A stretch of 64,000 bases of DNA from Sphingobacterium tabacisoli. Lineage in GTDB: Bacteria > Bacteroidota > Bacteroidia > Sphingobacteriales > Sphingobacteriaceae. The first letter of the stretch is position 1, and each line of letters starts with the position of its first letter. Of this stretch, positions 30,550 through 38,546 are shown piece after piece. The position numbers were made by a program, and so were the translations under genes. The stretch spans positions 1,860,001 to 1,924,000 of the forward strand of contig NZ_JAEQMU010000001.1 of NCBI RefSeq assembly GCF_017908035.1, in the 5' to 3' direction. The notes beneath the pieces are model-generated. The model saw only the letters and a program-made list of their open reading frames with translations. It ran no database searches and was not told the DNA's origin.

Positions 30550-31317
30550 ATGAACTACATAAAGCAGTTAACATTATTTTTCAACAAGTCCACCTCGGAT
30601 CCAAATCTGACACCGACACACCTGAGCCTCTTTATGGCCCTGTTCCAGACATGGAACCAGTCCCGCTTTCCACAGCAGATACAGATTATCCGCGATGACA
30701 TGATGCGCCTCAGCAAGATTAATTCCAAAGCGACCTACCACAAAGCCATGGCTTATCTCCATGCGCAACGCTACATCAATTACAAGCCATCTTACAATCC
30801 CCTAAAGGGAAGTCAGATTTCTTTTTTTCCGAAAGAAGAACCCCAGAGCAGTACAGCAGACGAACCTGTTCAAAATTTGACCACAAGAGCATTAAACGAG
30901 CCATATAATAAACTATCTAGTACTAATATTATCACAGATAATATCAGTACAACCGCGCGAGAGAAAAAGGAAAATAGAAATCAAAATTTAGTCAGCTCTG
31001 GAATACAAAGCTCTGGAGAAACAAAAGAAAAAAGTTCCGCCAAAAAAGAAAAGAAAATTCCACCTGCCGCGCACCAGGTCGAAGAGTTCTTCCTCGGTCA
31101 ACGCTCCACCATCCAGGAGGCCCGTCGCTTCATTAATCATTACACCGCCAATGGATGGTTGGTCGGAGGTAAAAGCCCCATGATCGATTGGGAAGCCTCA
31201 GCAAGAAATTGGATCGCAAACTCAACGAAATTTAACAATCATGCAAAACACAATAACACAACTCGAGCACAGCAGCTTCATACCGTCGGAAGCAAAAACT
31301 ATTTCGAACCGTTATGA
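30550..31317 (+). CDS. element replication initiator-like HTH protein
   Basis: This is a 255-residue protein. The N-terminus is a winged-helix domain common in Bacteroidota elements (LTPTHLSLFMALFQTWNQ, SKATYHKAMAYLHAQRYINY). A low-complexity Ser/Lys/Asn linker follows (about 95-170). The C-terminus (AARRFINHYTANGWLVGGK-like, WEASARNWI) resembles DnaD/DnaT-type replication modules. It overlaps the ATPase gene by 77 bp. A role in loading helicase at an element origin fits but is inferred. Confidence 0.65.
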   Translation: MNYIKQLTLFFNKSTSDPNLTPTHLSLFMALFQTWNQSRFPQQIQIIRDDMMRLSKINSKATYHKAMAYLHAQRYINYKPSYNPLKGSQISFFPKEEPQSSTADEPVQNLTTRALNEPYNKLSSTNIITDNISTTAREKKENRNQNLVSSGIQSSGETKEKSSAKKEKKIPPAAHQVEEFFLGQRSTIQEARRFINHYTANGWLVGGKSPMIDWEASARNWIANSTKFNNHAKHNNTTRAQQLHTVGSKNYFEPL

Positions 31318-31915
31318 CTACAACCGTGTACTCCGGTTTCTTGATCAGAAAGGTAAAGAGTTCTATGGTCCCAAGTTTCAGCTGCAGCACGAAGACATTC
31401 CGACCATCTTGAAGTTAGCCGGTTACTTTCTTCAGGACACAGCACTATGCGAAGATCACGGCATAGACCTTCGAAAAGGAATAATGCTCACCGGTCCGAT
31501 TGGTTGCGGCAAGACCACGCTTATGAATCTATTCCGATTAATATGTAACCAGGAAGACAGATTCGTCGTTAAGAGTGCGAGGGATATCACATTCGAATTC
31601 ATACAAGATGGCTACGAAACGATACACCGCTACAGCCGAGGGAAGATTTACGCCAGCGAGTTTAGGAACTATTGTTTTGACGATCTCGGTACCGAGAAAA
31701 ACATGAAGCACTTTGGCAATGAGTGTAACGTACTGGCCGAGATTCTGCTCTCTAGGTATGACCTGTTTGTAGCCGGAAAGCTGAAGACGCACATCACCAC
31801 CAATCTGTCCGCTACCGAGCTTGAAGAGGCTTACGGAAATAGACTGCGGTCAAGGCTCCGAGAAATGGTCAATCTGATTGGTTTTGATATGAGTGTACAG
31901 GATAAGAGAAAGTAA
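31241..31915 (+). CDS. DnaC-like helicase-loader AAA+ ATPase
   Basis: This is a 224-residue ATPase. Walker A is GPIGCGKTTL (Lys91), Walker B is YCFDDLGTE and a sensor-like HITTNLSATELEEAYG segment follows. It resembles DnaC/IstB-type loaders. There is no transposase beside it, so IstB is unlikely; pairing with the preceding initiator-like gene suggests element replication. It ends at a bidirectional terminator. Confidence 0.8.
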   Translation: MQNTITQLEHSSFIPSEAKTISNRYDYNRVLRFLDQKGKEFYGPKFQLQHEDIPTILKLAGYFLQDTALCEDHGIDLRKGIMLTGPIGCGKTTLMNLFRLICNQEDRFVVKSARDITFEFIQDGYETIHRYSRGKIYASEFRNYCFDDLGTEKNMKHFGNECNVLAEILLSRYDLFVAGKLKTHITTNLSATELEEAYGNRLRSRLREMVNLIGFDMSVQDKRK

Positions 31916-31951
31916 ATATCAGTTCGGCAATACATCTGCCGAACTGATATT
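31915..31951. terminator. bidirectional terminator between convergent genes
   Basis: AATATCAGTTCGGCA and TGCCGAACTGATATT are perfect 15-bp arms around a 7-nt loop. The hairpin includes the last codons of the minus-strand HEPN gene. Confidence 0.85.
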
Positions 31952-32761
31952 TTGAACATCAACGTTTACCCTTTCATAATAAGTAATCATCTCTGAACAG
32001 CTTTCCGTTAGGAGTCTCTCTATTGCTGAACTTTTAACAAATAGACAATCTAAATCATCCATATCCACAGTATAGTTATTTTGATATCTTACAGCAAGAT
32101 AGGCTTCATTCAAAACCTCCAGCAGGAACATATCATATTCATGATCGGTATCAAAAATTGTTTTCAATGAAGGCAAATAGGGTAACAACAGTTGGTGATG
32201 ATTACGTAATTGATGAGAAATTTTCTCTCTACCCAAGAACACAATTTCAGCCATTCTATACAACAGTTCAAACGTCTGGTGAAGCATAAAAGCACACAAC
32301 GGGATGCGTCTCTTTTTAAAGAAGTATTCTGCCCCATCCTTAAAAGAATTGATTTTAGCACATTCCATTTCAAAACTTTCATAAGCCTTTCTCAAGTATG
32401 CCTTTATATCAGGAATCTTACTCATCACAGGAGCAGATTTAGGATTTATATAGATAAGATTATCAAAATGGCATCTTTCAATGAAAGCACCACCGCCTCG
32501 GAATATACTTCTACGTACCTCATCGACGTAATATATTTGATAGCGAAGGTGACTATACTTACACATGACCATACCAACCATTGGACGAACTTCCGTAATA
32601 TGCTGCCTGTTGATTTTCGGAATCAGCACAAGCACCTCCTTAAACGAAGTACCTTGGAAACAATAGCTAGAAAAATACACTTGATCTATTTCCACCAACG
32701 ATACAAGACGATTTGTAATTAGATTCAAGGAATCAAATTCTTTGCTTTCAAAATGTACCAT
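31919..32761 (-). CDS. HEPN domain protein with degenerate nucleotidyltransferase-like N-terminus
   Basis: This is a 280-residue protein. The C-terminal half is a HEPN four-helix domain (CAFMLHQTFELLYRMAEIVF, ISHQLRNHHQLLLPYLP, LNEAYLAVRYQNNYTV). The N-terminal part alternates beta strands (FKEVLVLIPKINRQ, RYQIYYVDEV) like NT folds but lacks the GS...DxD catalytic motif. The classical R-x4-6-H RNase motif is also not complete (RYQNNY). It probably works with the two genes upstream on the same strand. Role unknown; HEPN proteins of this kind occur in toxin-antitoxin and defence loci. Confidence 0.75.
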   Translation of the reverse strand: MVHFESKEFDSLNLITNRLVSLVEIDQVYFSSYCFQGTSFKEVLVLIPKINRQHITEVRPMVGMVMCKYSHLRYQIYYVDEVRRSIFRGGGAFIERCHFDNLIYINPKSAPVMSKIPDIKAYLRKAYESFEMECAKINSFKDGAEYFFKKRRIPLCAFMLHQTFELLYRMAEIVFLGREKISHQLRNHHQLLLPYLPSLKTIFDTDHEYDMFLLEVLNEAYLAVRYQNNYTVDMDDLDCLFVKSSAIERLLTESCSEMITYYERVNVDVQNISSADVLPN

Positions 32762-32806
32762 AATTAATCACTTATTAGCTTTGCTTTAGTAAGTATCATT
32801 GAATTT

Positions 32807-34033
32807 TTATAGATAGTCGATATCCACCAATTGACCAGTTGCCTTTTTTCTCTTCATCTCAAGAAGCATCAGATAGCAAGTTTTGATAATTAACTCTAAA
32901 TCTTCCATCCTACACATGGAAAAAGTAATTGATCTAAATTTATCACAAACCTTTTGTTCAACCATAATGTCAATTGCTTTTTCATAACCAAGTACTTTCC
33001 ATTCACGGCCGAATAGTTGACCGATTAAATCTTCAAGATTAACGGGTGAATTTACTGGTAGGTTATTAAGGCATGATTTAATGTCATTTTGTAGTTCACC
33101 TATTGCATCCATACTTCTATCAACTTCAAATACTTTTGTCCATTCCACTGGAAGGATTCGACATTGAATTGTCATCCACATGGTCTGAATCATTACCCTA
33201 AAGTCTCTTCCCAGCTCATAATATTCGTTGTTCGTGAGTACCTCTGTCTCATCCGCCAGTACAGGTTTATATAGCTTATTTAGATTTGAAATATAATGAT
33301 CCACGGACTTTCCGTCAAATAGGTTTACCAACCAGAAGTATGGATTATATTGTTCCAAATCATCTATGTCCATATCTTGATATGAAGTCCGATTATAAAG
33401 TAAATGTGTTGTAGGCGTGTTTATAGCTTGAGCTAAAAAAAAATCAGGCATACTAAATAGATAAAGTGATTCGATAAGCTTTGCCAAAAAGATCTGTGTT
33501 TTCAATGGGTTCTGATCTGTACGGACAAAGTCCCAGAGGTTTCCGTCTTCTTCAGTGACATAAAGCCAATGATCCATAAGCTCAAGCCAACTTATAATAG
33601 ATATTTCGTTATAAAAATCGTTTAGTACGGTATAAATATTAGCCGCATCAACGATAGATAAATTAGTGATATCACCGTAAAACCCACTTAAGCCAGAATT
33701 TCTTTGTCTGAATTGCGGCGACTGAAACTTTTCGGCTAGATATAGAGGATTTTCGATAAAATCAGTGTGTTCGACATCAATCCGTATTTGATATCGGTGA
33801 TATTGGAATATTAATTCCCAACCATAATTAATAAGAAATTTCAACTTCTTAACGAATTTACTATAATCTTTTTTTGGAGGTTCTTCGCTAAGTACTTCTA
33901 TAGTGAACTGATTCAATTCGAATTTAAGCTTACCAAGTTTATTCTTCTCAAAAAATCTTCTTAATTCGGACTGTTGACTTTCTATAATATTGTCTTTTTC
34001 GTCGTAGTGTTTTACGTGATATTTCGTTTCCAT
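32807..34033 (-). CDS. hypothetical protein of the NT/HEPN cassette
   Basis: Not recognised. The 408-residue protein has a charged N-terminus, a beta-rich first quarter (YQIRIDVEHTDFIENP) and a largely helical C-terminal half (DFRVMIQTMWMTIQCRIL, CRMEDLELIIKTCYLML). No signal peptide, TM segment or obvious catalytic motif is visible. It lies 45 bp after one HEPN-like gene stop-to-start and 20 bp from the other, all on one strand, suggesting a three-gene unit. Confidence 0.7.
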   Translation of the reverse strand: METKYHVKHYDEKDNIIESQQSELRRFFEKNKLGKLKFELNQFTIEVLSEEPPKKDYSKFVKKLKFLINYGWELIFQYHRYQIRIDVEHTDFIENPLYLAEKFQSPQFRQRNSGLSGFYGDITNLSIVDAANIYTVLNDFYNEISIISWLELMDHWLYVTEEDGNLWDFVRTDQNPLKTQIFLAKLIESLYLFSMPDFFLAQAINTPTTHLLYNRTSYQDMDIDDLEQYNPYFWLVNLFDGKSVDHYISNLNKLYKPVLADETEVLTNNEYYELGRDFRVMIQTMWMTIQCRILPVEWTKVFEVDRSMDAIGELQNDIKSCLNNLPVNSPVNLEDLIGQLFGREWKVLGYEKAIDIMVEQKVCDKFRSITFSMCRMEDLELIIKTCYLMLLEMKRKKATGQLVDIDYL

Positions 34034-34053
34034 ATGTGCGTATTATTTCTGAT

Positions 34054-34980
34054 TTATTCGTTATCAAATAACGTTACCAATTTCTGCTCAAAAGCTGTTT
34101 TCAAAATCTCAAAATATTTCTGCAGGTCAACAAAACTTGGTAAATATACATCGCGCTTTGTATCTTCGTCTAATTCTTCATTATCCCAGATTGGATACAG
34201 TTCTATTAATTTGTCAGTAAGGTTTTGCACTTGGGGAATAATTCGAGTCGCCATTTTCTTAAGTTCAGTATATGATCTATTTAGAACAGGTAAATCCAAT
34301 AGGAATGGCATAGATACCATTCTATAGAATTGTTTAATACAGGCTGAAGAAACTCCATATAATAAATCTGATGATGTTTGTTCATTATATAGCCCTTCGA
34401 TTTGAGCTAGCATAGCCTTAGATTTTATAACTTGGTCTTGGAATCGATTAGTAATGATTTCTTGTACTCTTTTAAGGCCATCTTGATTGGGTTCTTGGAT
34501 ACGATATGGGCTTCCCGAAAAGATAAGAAACTTTGATCTACAATGTGATGTATGGAACATATGCTCATCTTCTATTTCACAGTCCCACTCATCATCAAAA
34601 AAAAGATTTATCACCACCGATGATTTTTTCATACATGCAACATTTAAAACTTTTTCTACCAGTTTTTCATGATTAGAATCCTGTCTAAGATTAAGAACCA
34701 AAATAATTTCTAATGTAGGGTTGATATCAAATCCTTCTATATTAGGATGTGGAATTAAAAACAAACGACTCGGTTCCAACAACGCAATAATCATATCAAG
34801 AAGAGGTTTAAGCTGTGAATATTCCCTATTAATCTGTAACAATCCTCCAATCTTCCGCATCCAGTTTTCAAATTCGCCTGAATGATGTCCGGGGTGTAGG
34901 TAAATGTGGTTGGTTGTTCGTGTTGAAAGGTCATTATCATATGCTTTTGAATGATGCCCATCATTTTTAATTGTAATCAT
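34054..34980 (-). CDS. NT/HEPN-like protein, divergent relative of the 280-aa HEPN protein
   Basis: This 308-residue protein has the same overall plan as the HEPN gene two positions downstream. A strand-rich N-terminal part (EIILVLNLRQDSN, VVINLFFDDEW, SKFLIFSGSPYRI) is followed by a helical C-terminal half (SACIKQFYRMVSMPF, YFEILKTAFEQKLV). NT catalytic residues are not visible. First gene of the minus-strand unit, divergent from the XRE regulator. The relationship is judged by eye from motif order and is uncertain. Confidence 0.6.
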   Translation of the reverse strand: MITIKNDGHHSKAYDNDLSTRTTNHIYLHPGHHSGEFENWMRKIGGLLQINREYSQLKPLLDMIIALLEPSRLFLIPHPNIEGFDINPTLEIILVLNLRQDSNHEKLVEKVLNVACMKKSSVVINLFFDDEWDCEIEDEHMFHTSHCRSKFLIFSGSPYRIQEPNQDGLKRVQEIITNRFQDQVIKSKAMLAQIEGLYNEQTSSDLLYGVSSACIKQFYRMVSMPFLLDLPVLNRSYTELKKMATRIIPQVQNLTDKLIELYPIWDNEELDEDTKRDVYLPSFVDLQKYFEILKTAFEQKLVTLFDNE

Positions 34981-35043
34981 AACTGTTTATATTTAGTTTA
35001 CACAAAGTACCTAACATTCATCCACGTACCGAACCAAAACAAC

Positions 35044-35090
35044 TTGTAACGCACCAATCCCAGTTGTAAAAAACAAAAGCAATCTTGTAA
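35044..35090. promoter_or_regulatory. triple TTGTAA operator array
   Basis: TTGTAA occurs at 35044-35049, 35064-35069 and 35085-35090, spaced 20 and 21 bp, about two helical turns. The array lies in the divergent promoter region between the NT/HEPN unit and the XRE gene, a natural binding site for that regulator. Confidence 0.5.
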
Positions 35091-35136
35091 AATACCAAGA
35101 CACAAGATTCTCGATAAACAAATGACAGATTATTAT

Positions 35137-35144
35137 TAACTTTG
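35137..35144 (+). promoter_or_regulatory. -7 box giving a probably leaderless XRE transcript
   Basis: TAACTTTG matches TAnnTTTG and ends 4 bp before the ATG at 35149. Transcription would begin at or next to the start codon. Confidence 0.5.
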
Positions 35145-35148
35145 AAGT

Positions 35149-35532
35149 ATGAGCAAGGAAAACAAGATCGGACCAAAAATCAGCCGCTTACGAGAGTTGC
35201 GCGGCATGAAGCAAGAAGCATTAGCTAATGCATTAGGTGTAAGTCAACAGACCGTATCAAATATGGAGCGTAGTGCCGAGATAGAAGAAGACTTGTTATC
35301 CCAAGTAGCACAAATACTTGGCGTTACTCCAGATGCAATACGTAATTTTGATGAAGAATCTGTGTTTAATATAATTAACAATTTTAACGACAACAGTTCC
35401 AATAACGGAGCTATTTATGCCAAAGAATGTGCATTCAATCCTATTGATAAGGTTGTCGAACTCTACGAGCGCCTTCTCGAAGCCGAAAAATCTAAAGTGG
35501 AGTATTTGGAAAGGTTACTGAAAGATAAATAA
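35149..35532 (+). CDS. XRE family transcriptional regulator
   Basis: This is a 127-residue Cro/CI-type HTH protein (KISRLRELRGMKQEALANAL, GVSQQTVSNMER). A C-terminal tail with a short coiled coil (VVELYERLLEAEKSKVEYLE) probably mediates oligomerisation. It is transcribed divergently from the NT/HEPN unit and probably represses it or itself through the TTGTAA array. A strong terminator follows. Confidence 0.92.
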   Translation: MSKENKIGPKISRLRELRGMKQEALANALGVSQQTVSNMERSAEIEEDLLSQVAQILGVTPDAIRNFDEESVFNIINNFNDNSSNNGAIYAKECAFNPIDKVVELYERLLEAEKSKVEYLERLLKDK

Positions 35533-35566
35533 GCTTCCTTCATTATCATATGAAAAAACGTTCATT

Positions 35567-35603
35567 AAAAAGGTGTGTTCATTCCTACTGAACACACCTT
35601 TTT
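35567..35603 (+). terminator. terminator of the XRE gene
   Basis: AAAAAGGTGTGTTCA and TGAACACACCTTTTT pair over 15 bp with a 7-nt loop and T-run, 35 bp after the stop. Confidence 0.9.
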
Positions 35604-35638
35604 ATTAGAACTCCTAATTGCTAATTAAGCATTATCAC

Positions 35639-36433
35639 ATGAATAATATAATATTCAACAATAAATTTCCAGTCTCCTACATAGCCAAGCTTTTTAAAGT
35701 AGATACTTTGATTGTCAAAACATGGTCTAAGACTTTTTCCGAATACCTGGGTAAAAGTGCAAACCCAACAAAAGGTACACAACGCTATTTCGAATTAGAT
35801 GATATTAGGGTAATGGCATACATTTATTACTATTGGGAAGACCAACCTGACTTAGAACATATCAAAATAGGATTGAATATTAATAGCCATTATGATCATG
35901 AGTTGATAGATGACCTACTCTTAAAAATAAGTCCATTTGCTTTCGATTATCACGATGAAATTGATGAAACATGGAAACACGGTGTATTGTTTGGCGGATT
36001 ATCAGAGTTTAGTGATATATTTTATCTTGCAAATTCTTACAAACTAGCTGGAGATGAATTAATAGCTGTTGCACTCAAGGATGAAGCTCCATGGGATTTA
36101 TTTTGTCCAGCTGTATACAATTATCGCCATGCTACAGAGCTATACCTAAAGTCTATGTTTAGCTCGTCTAAGCAAACTCATAATTTAAAGACGCTATTTG
36201 AAAAATTTAAGAATGGTATAAAAGAAAAATACAACCAGGATTGTCCCGATTGGTTTACAAATATTATTTCCACTTTTGATACATTCGATCCTTATGGTAC
36301 AGCACTTCGTTATGGTGAAGATACAAATTCAAAGGAAGTTTTCATTGATTTTATCCAAATGAAAACCGCAATGGGATGGATGTCTGAATCATTTCAAAAC
36401 ATCCGTAGACATCAAGGTCTTACGGATGTTTAA
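35639..36433 (+). CDS. MerR-type HTH fused to a HEPN-like domain
   Basis: The chosen start is MNNIIFNNKF at 35639; the frame opens at 35618. The N-terminal about 75 residues look like a MerR HTH (VSYIAKLFKVDTLIVKTWSK, TQRYFELDDIRVMAYIYYYW). The C-terminal half carries a HEPN-like helix pair (CPAVYNYRHATELYLKSMFS, THNLKTLFEKFKNGIKEKY). The gene has its own position between the XRE terminator and the convergent DUF262 gene. A sensor/effector role in defence is an inference. Confidence 0.65.
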   Translation: MNNIIFNNKFPVSYIAKLFKVDTLIVKTWSKTFSEYLGKSANPTKGTQRYFELDDIRVMAYIYYYWEDQPDLEHIKIGLNINSHYDHELIDDLLLKISPFAFDYHDEIDETWKHGVLFGGLSEFSDIFYLANSYKLAGDELIAVALKDEAPWDLFCPAVYNYRHATELYLKSMFSSSKQTHNLKTLFEKFKNGIKEKYNQDCPDWFTNIISTFDTFDPYGTALRYGEDTNSKEVFIDFIQMKTAMGWMSESFQNIRRHQGLTDV

Positions 36434-36441
36434 GATAAGTT

Positions 36442-38502
36442 TTATTGTTCCTGATAATCTAACGCCTGCTGGATGAATCCCATAGCCTTAGATATTTCTT
36501 CGATTGACGCTAATCCTAATTCAACATCCCCATTACCCCATCGTCCAAGATCTGTAACATCCTTACATATATTTTCAGGATCTATCAACTCGCTAAATGG
36601 CATGTTTAAGGATAATCGAAGACGAGATTTTTGCGGCACGATATCTACAAAGTTTGTAGAAGTTTTATAAGCGATGTAAAGCTTTTTGAACTCTTCTCGA
36701 ACAGAATCATCCAACTCCTGTATCCGCTTCCTCAATTCGTAAAAGAGGATAAGCATTTCCCCAGACAGATACTCGTAATCCCCTATAGTATATTCATTAG
36801 CAACTCGCCTTTCTTGTTCAACATACCTAGTTAACACCTCTTCTGACAGGTTCGGATATTTCCAAATGTTGGCTGCGATTTCAGCTAATTGACCAGCTCT
36901 TTCCTGAATATGGATTTCATTCCATTCTTCCACCGTACGTAGGTAATTGTTCAGGCTAATTGGCGACTGATTAAATCCACCTTCAATAGTTTTCTTCTTT
37001 TGAAATGGATGGTCACTCAGTTCCGAATTGTAGCCTGTTAATGTCAAATTACCCAATGTATGCAACCAGCTGTTTTGTATTTCTTTCCAGTTTTCACCCA
37101 GCATCTGCTGCCATTCAAGATTGAGATTTTCATTCTGAGGCAGAACATGTTCTATGGTATAATCACTGATAGACACCCATTCTTTTCGCCGATAATTTTC
37201 CAATCTGCTGAGAAAATAAATTCTAGATCGGAAATTATATAGATCTTTCACTTTGATCTCACGTATAAATTCACTGTCGTTCGGAAATCTCTTGTAACCG
37301 TTGAAAAGTTGCATCGTAGCATATAGGCTAATTAAATAATCCGACTTATTAACTGATTTATACAATGTGAGAAACGTCTTATTAAGACTGTTGGTAGCAA
37401 TTCCACAAATCGCTCTTCGAAAAACATAATTTTCCACTAATTGCAAGACAGCTAAAAATTCCGCTTTGTCGATTACTTGCTTGCTGTAATCATTATACAC
37501 AGCTAGTAAGAATGGATAAGACACATCTACACGTAGTTCTTTCAAGTTTCTAAATGCTTTTAATAAATCCAGGTCCTTTTCCTTCAGCAATACCATGTTG
37601 GCATAATAAGAGGCATACTCCGTGATATCGGCTACAATATCTTCTATCAACAAACCATTCGCATAGGATTTGAACGCATTGTAAACAAGGTTAATGTTTG
37701 GTATCACTCCCGTCTTAGTAGATAGATAGTCCCGCATAAATCGATCAAAAAATGCTACATAATCGTTTCCATAGTTTTGTTCCATCGGGTACCAATACTT
37801 TTCATACAACCTCGTTTGGATTTGGATCTCTTGCCCCATTAAGATATAATTACGAATAAGATCCGCTTGAGACAAATCTAAACCCGTTGAATTCATACTT
37901 TCAAAGATAAGCTGTGGATTATCTTTACCTTTTTCAAGCGTAACATCTACAGCAAACAACTTCATGATACCATTATATAATGCATTGACGTTCTCTCCGT
38001 TAATATTTTTCCTAAAAAACTGATAATTTTCAAAAACCCTTTGCGAATATTTCTCCGGCAATGGAATGTCGTTCAGAAGACTCAAATAAGTTTCTTTGTC
38101 CCTTCTTGTGAGTAAAAGCTTGTACCTTAATTCATTTTCTTCATCTGCATTTAAAAGGTAATAGTTTTTTAGCTTTGAAGCATTGGTTTCTATTTCAACT
38201 ACATTATTCTTTAGAAACTCCGATAGTGCTAAAATAATTAAACTGACGGTGGTTACTCGCTGTTGTCCATCGATAATAAGCAACTGTGGCACATCCGTAG
38301 TATTATAAATACTCTCCTGAAAATAAACAACAGATCCCACAAAATGGCCCGACACGCTTTTGTTATTTCCTGCTCTTAAAATATCATTTAATAATTGTCT
38401 ACATTGTGATAATTGCCAACTATAAGTTCGCTGATAAATCGGGATCACAAATTGTTTTGGTCCTTTGAGAACAGTCAAAAGGTTTGTAGAGGTTGCCTTC
38501 AT
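36442..38502 (-). CDS. DUF262/DUF1524 (GmrSD-like) nuclease
   Basis: This is a 686-residue protein of the GmrSD type IV restriction family. The N-terminal DUF262 ParB/Srx-like NTPase domain has YQRTYSW (23-29) and LIIDGQQRVTT (75-85). The C-terminal DUF1524 His-Me/HNH-type nuclease domain has YTIEHVLPQN, then LGNLTLTGYNSELSDHPF. GmrSD enzymes cut DNA with modified cytosines. It is the last gene of the minus-strand composite operon, 44 bp after the beta-helix/TM gene, and converges on the MerR-HEPN gene. Confidence 0.9.
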   Translation of the reverse strand: MKATSTNLLTVLKGPKQFVIPIYQRTYSWQLSQCRQLLNDILRAGNNKSVSGHFVGSVVYFQESIYNTTDVPQLLIIDGQQRVTTVSLIILALSEFLKNNVVEIETNASKLKNYYLLNADEENELRYKLLLTRRDKETYLSLLNDIPLPEKYSQRVFENYQFFRKNINGENVNALYNGIMKLFAVDVTLEKGKDNPQLIFESMNSTGLDLSQADLIRNYILMGQEIQIQTRLYEKYWYPMEQNYGNDYVAFFDRFMRDYLSTKTGVIPNINLVYNAFKSYANGLLIEDIVADITEYASYYANMVLLKEKDLDLLKAFRNLKELRVDVSYPFLLAVYNDYSKQVIDKAEFLAVLQLVENYVFRRAICGIATNSLNKTFLTLYKSVNKSDYLISLYATMQLFNGYKRFPNDSEFIREIKVKDLYNFRSRIYFLSRLENYRRKEWVSISDYTIEHVLPQNENLNLEWQQMLGENWKEIQNSWLHTLGNLTLTGYNSELSDHPFQKKKTIEGGFNQSPISLNNYLRTVEEWNEIHIQERAGQLAEIAANIWKYPNLSEEVLTRYVEQERRVANEYTIGDYEYLSGEMLILFYELRKRIQELDDSVREEFKKLYIAYKTSTNFVDIVPQKSRLRLSLNMPFSELIDPENICKDVTDLGRWGNGDVELGLASIEEISKAMGFIQQALDYQEQ

Positions 38503-38546
38503 AATTTTTAGGTTAATACAATACTATTTCGGTATTAATACAATAA

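Noticed and set aside
31241..31915. IstB of an IS21-type insertion sequence
   Set aside because: No IstA transposase or IS ends are nearby, and the partner gene looks like a replication initiator.
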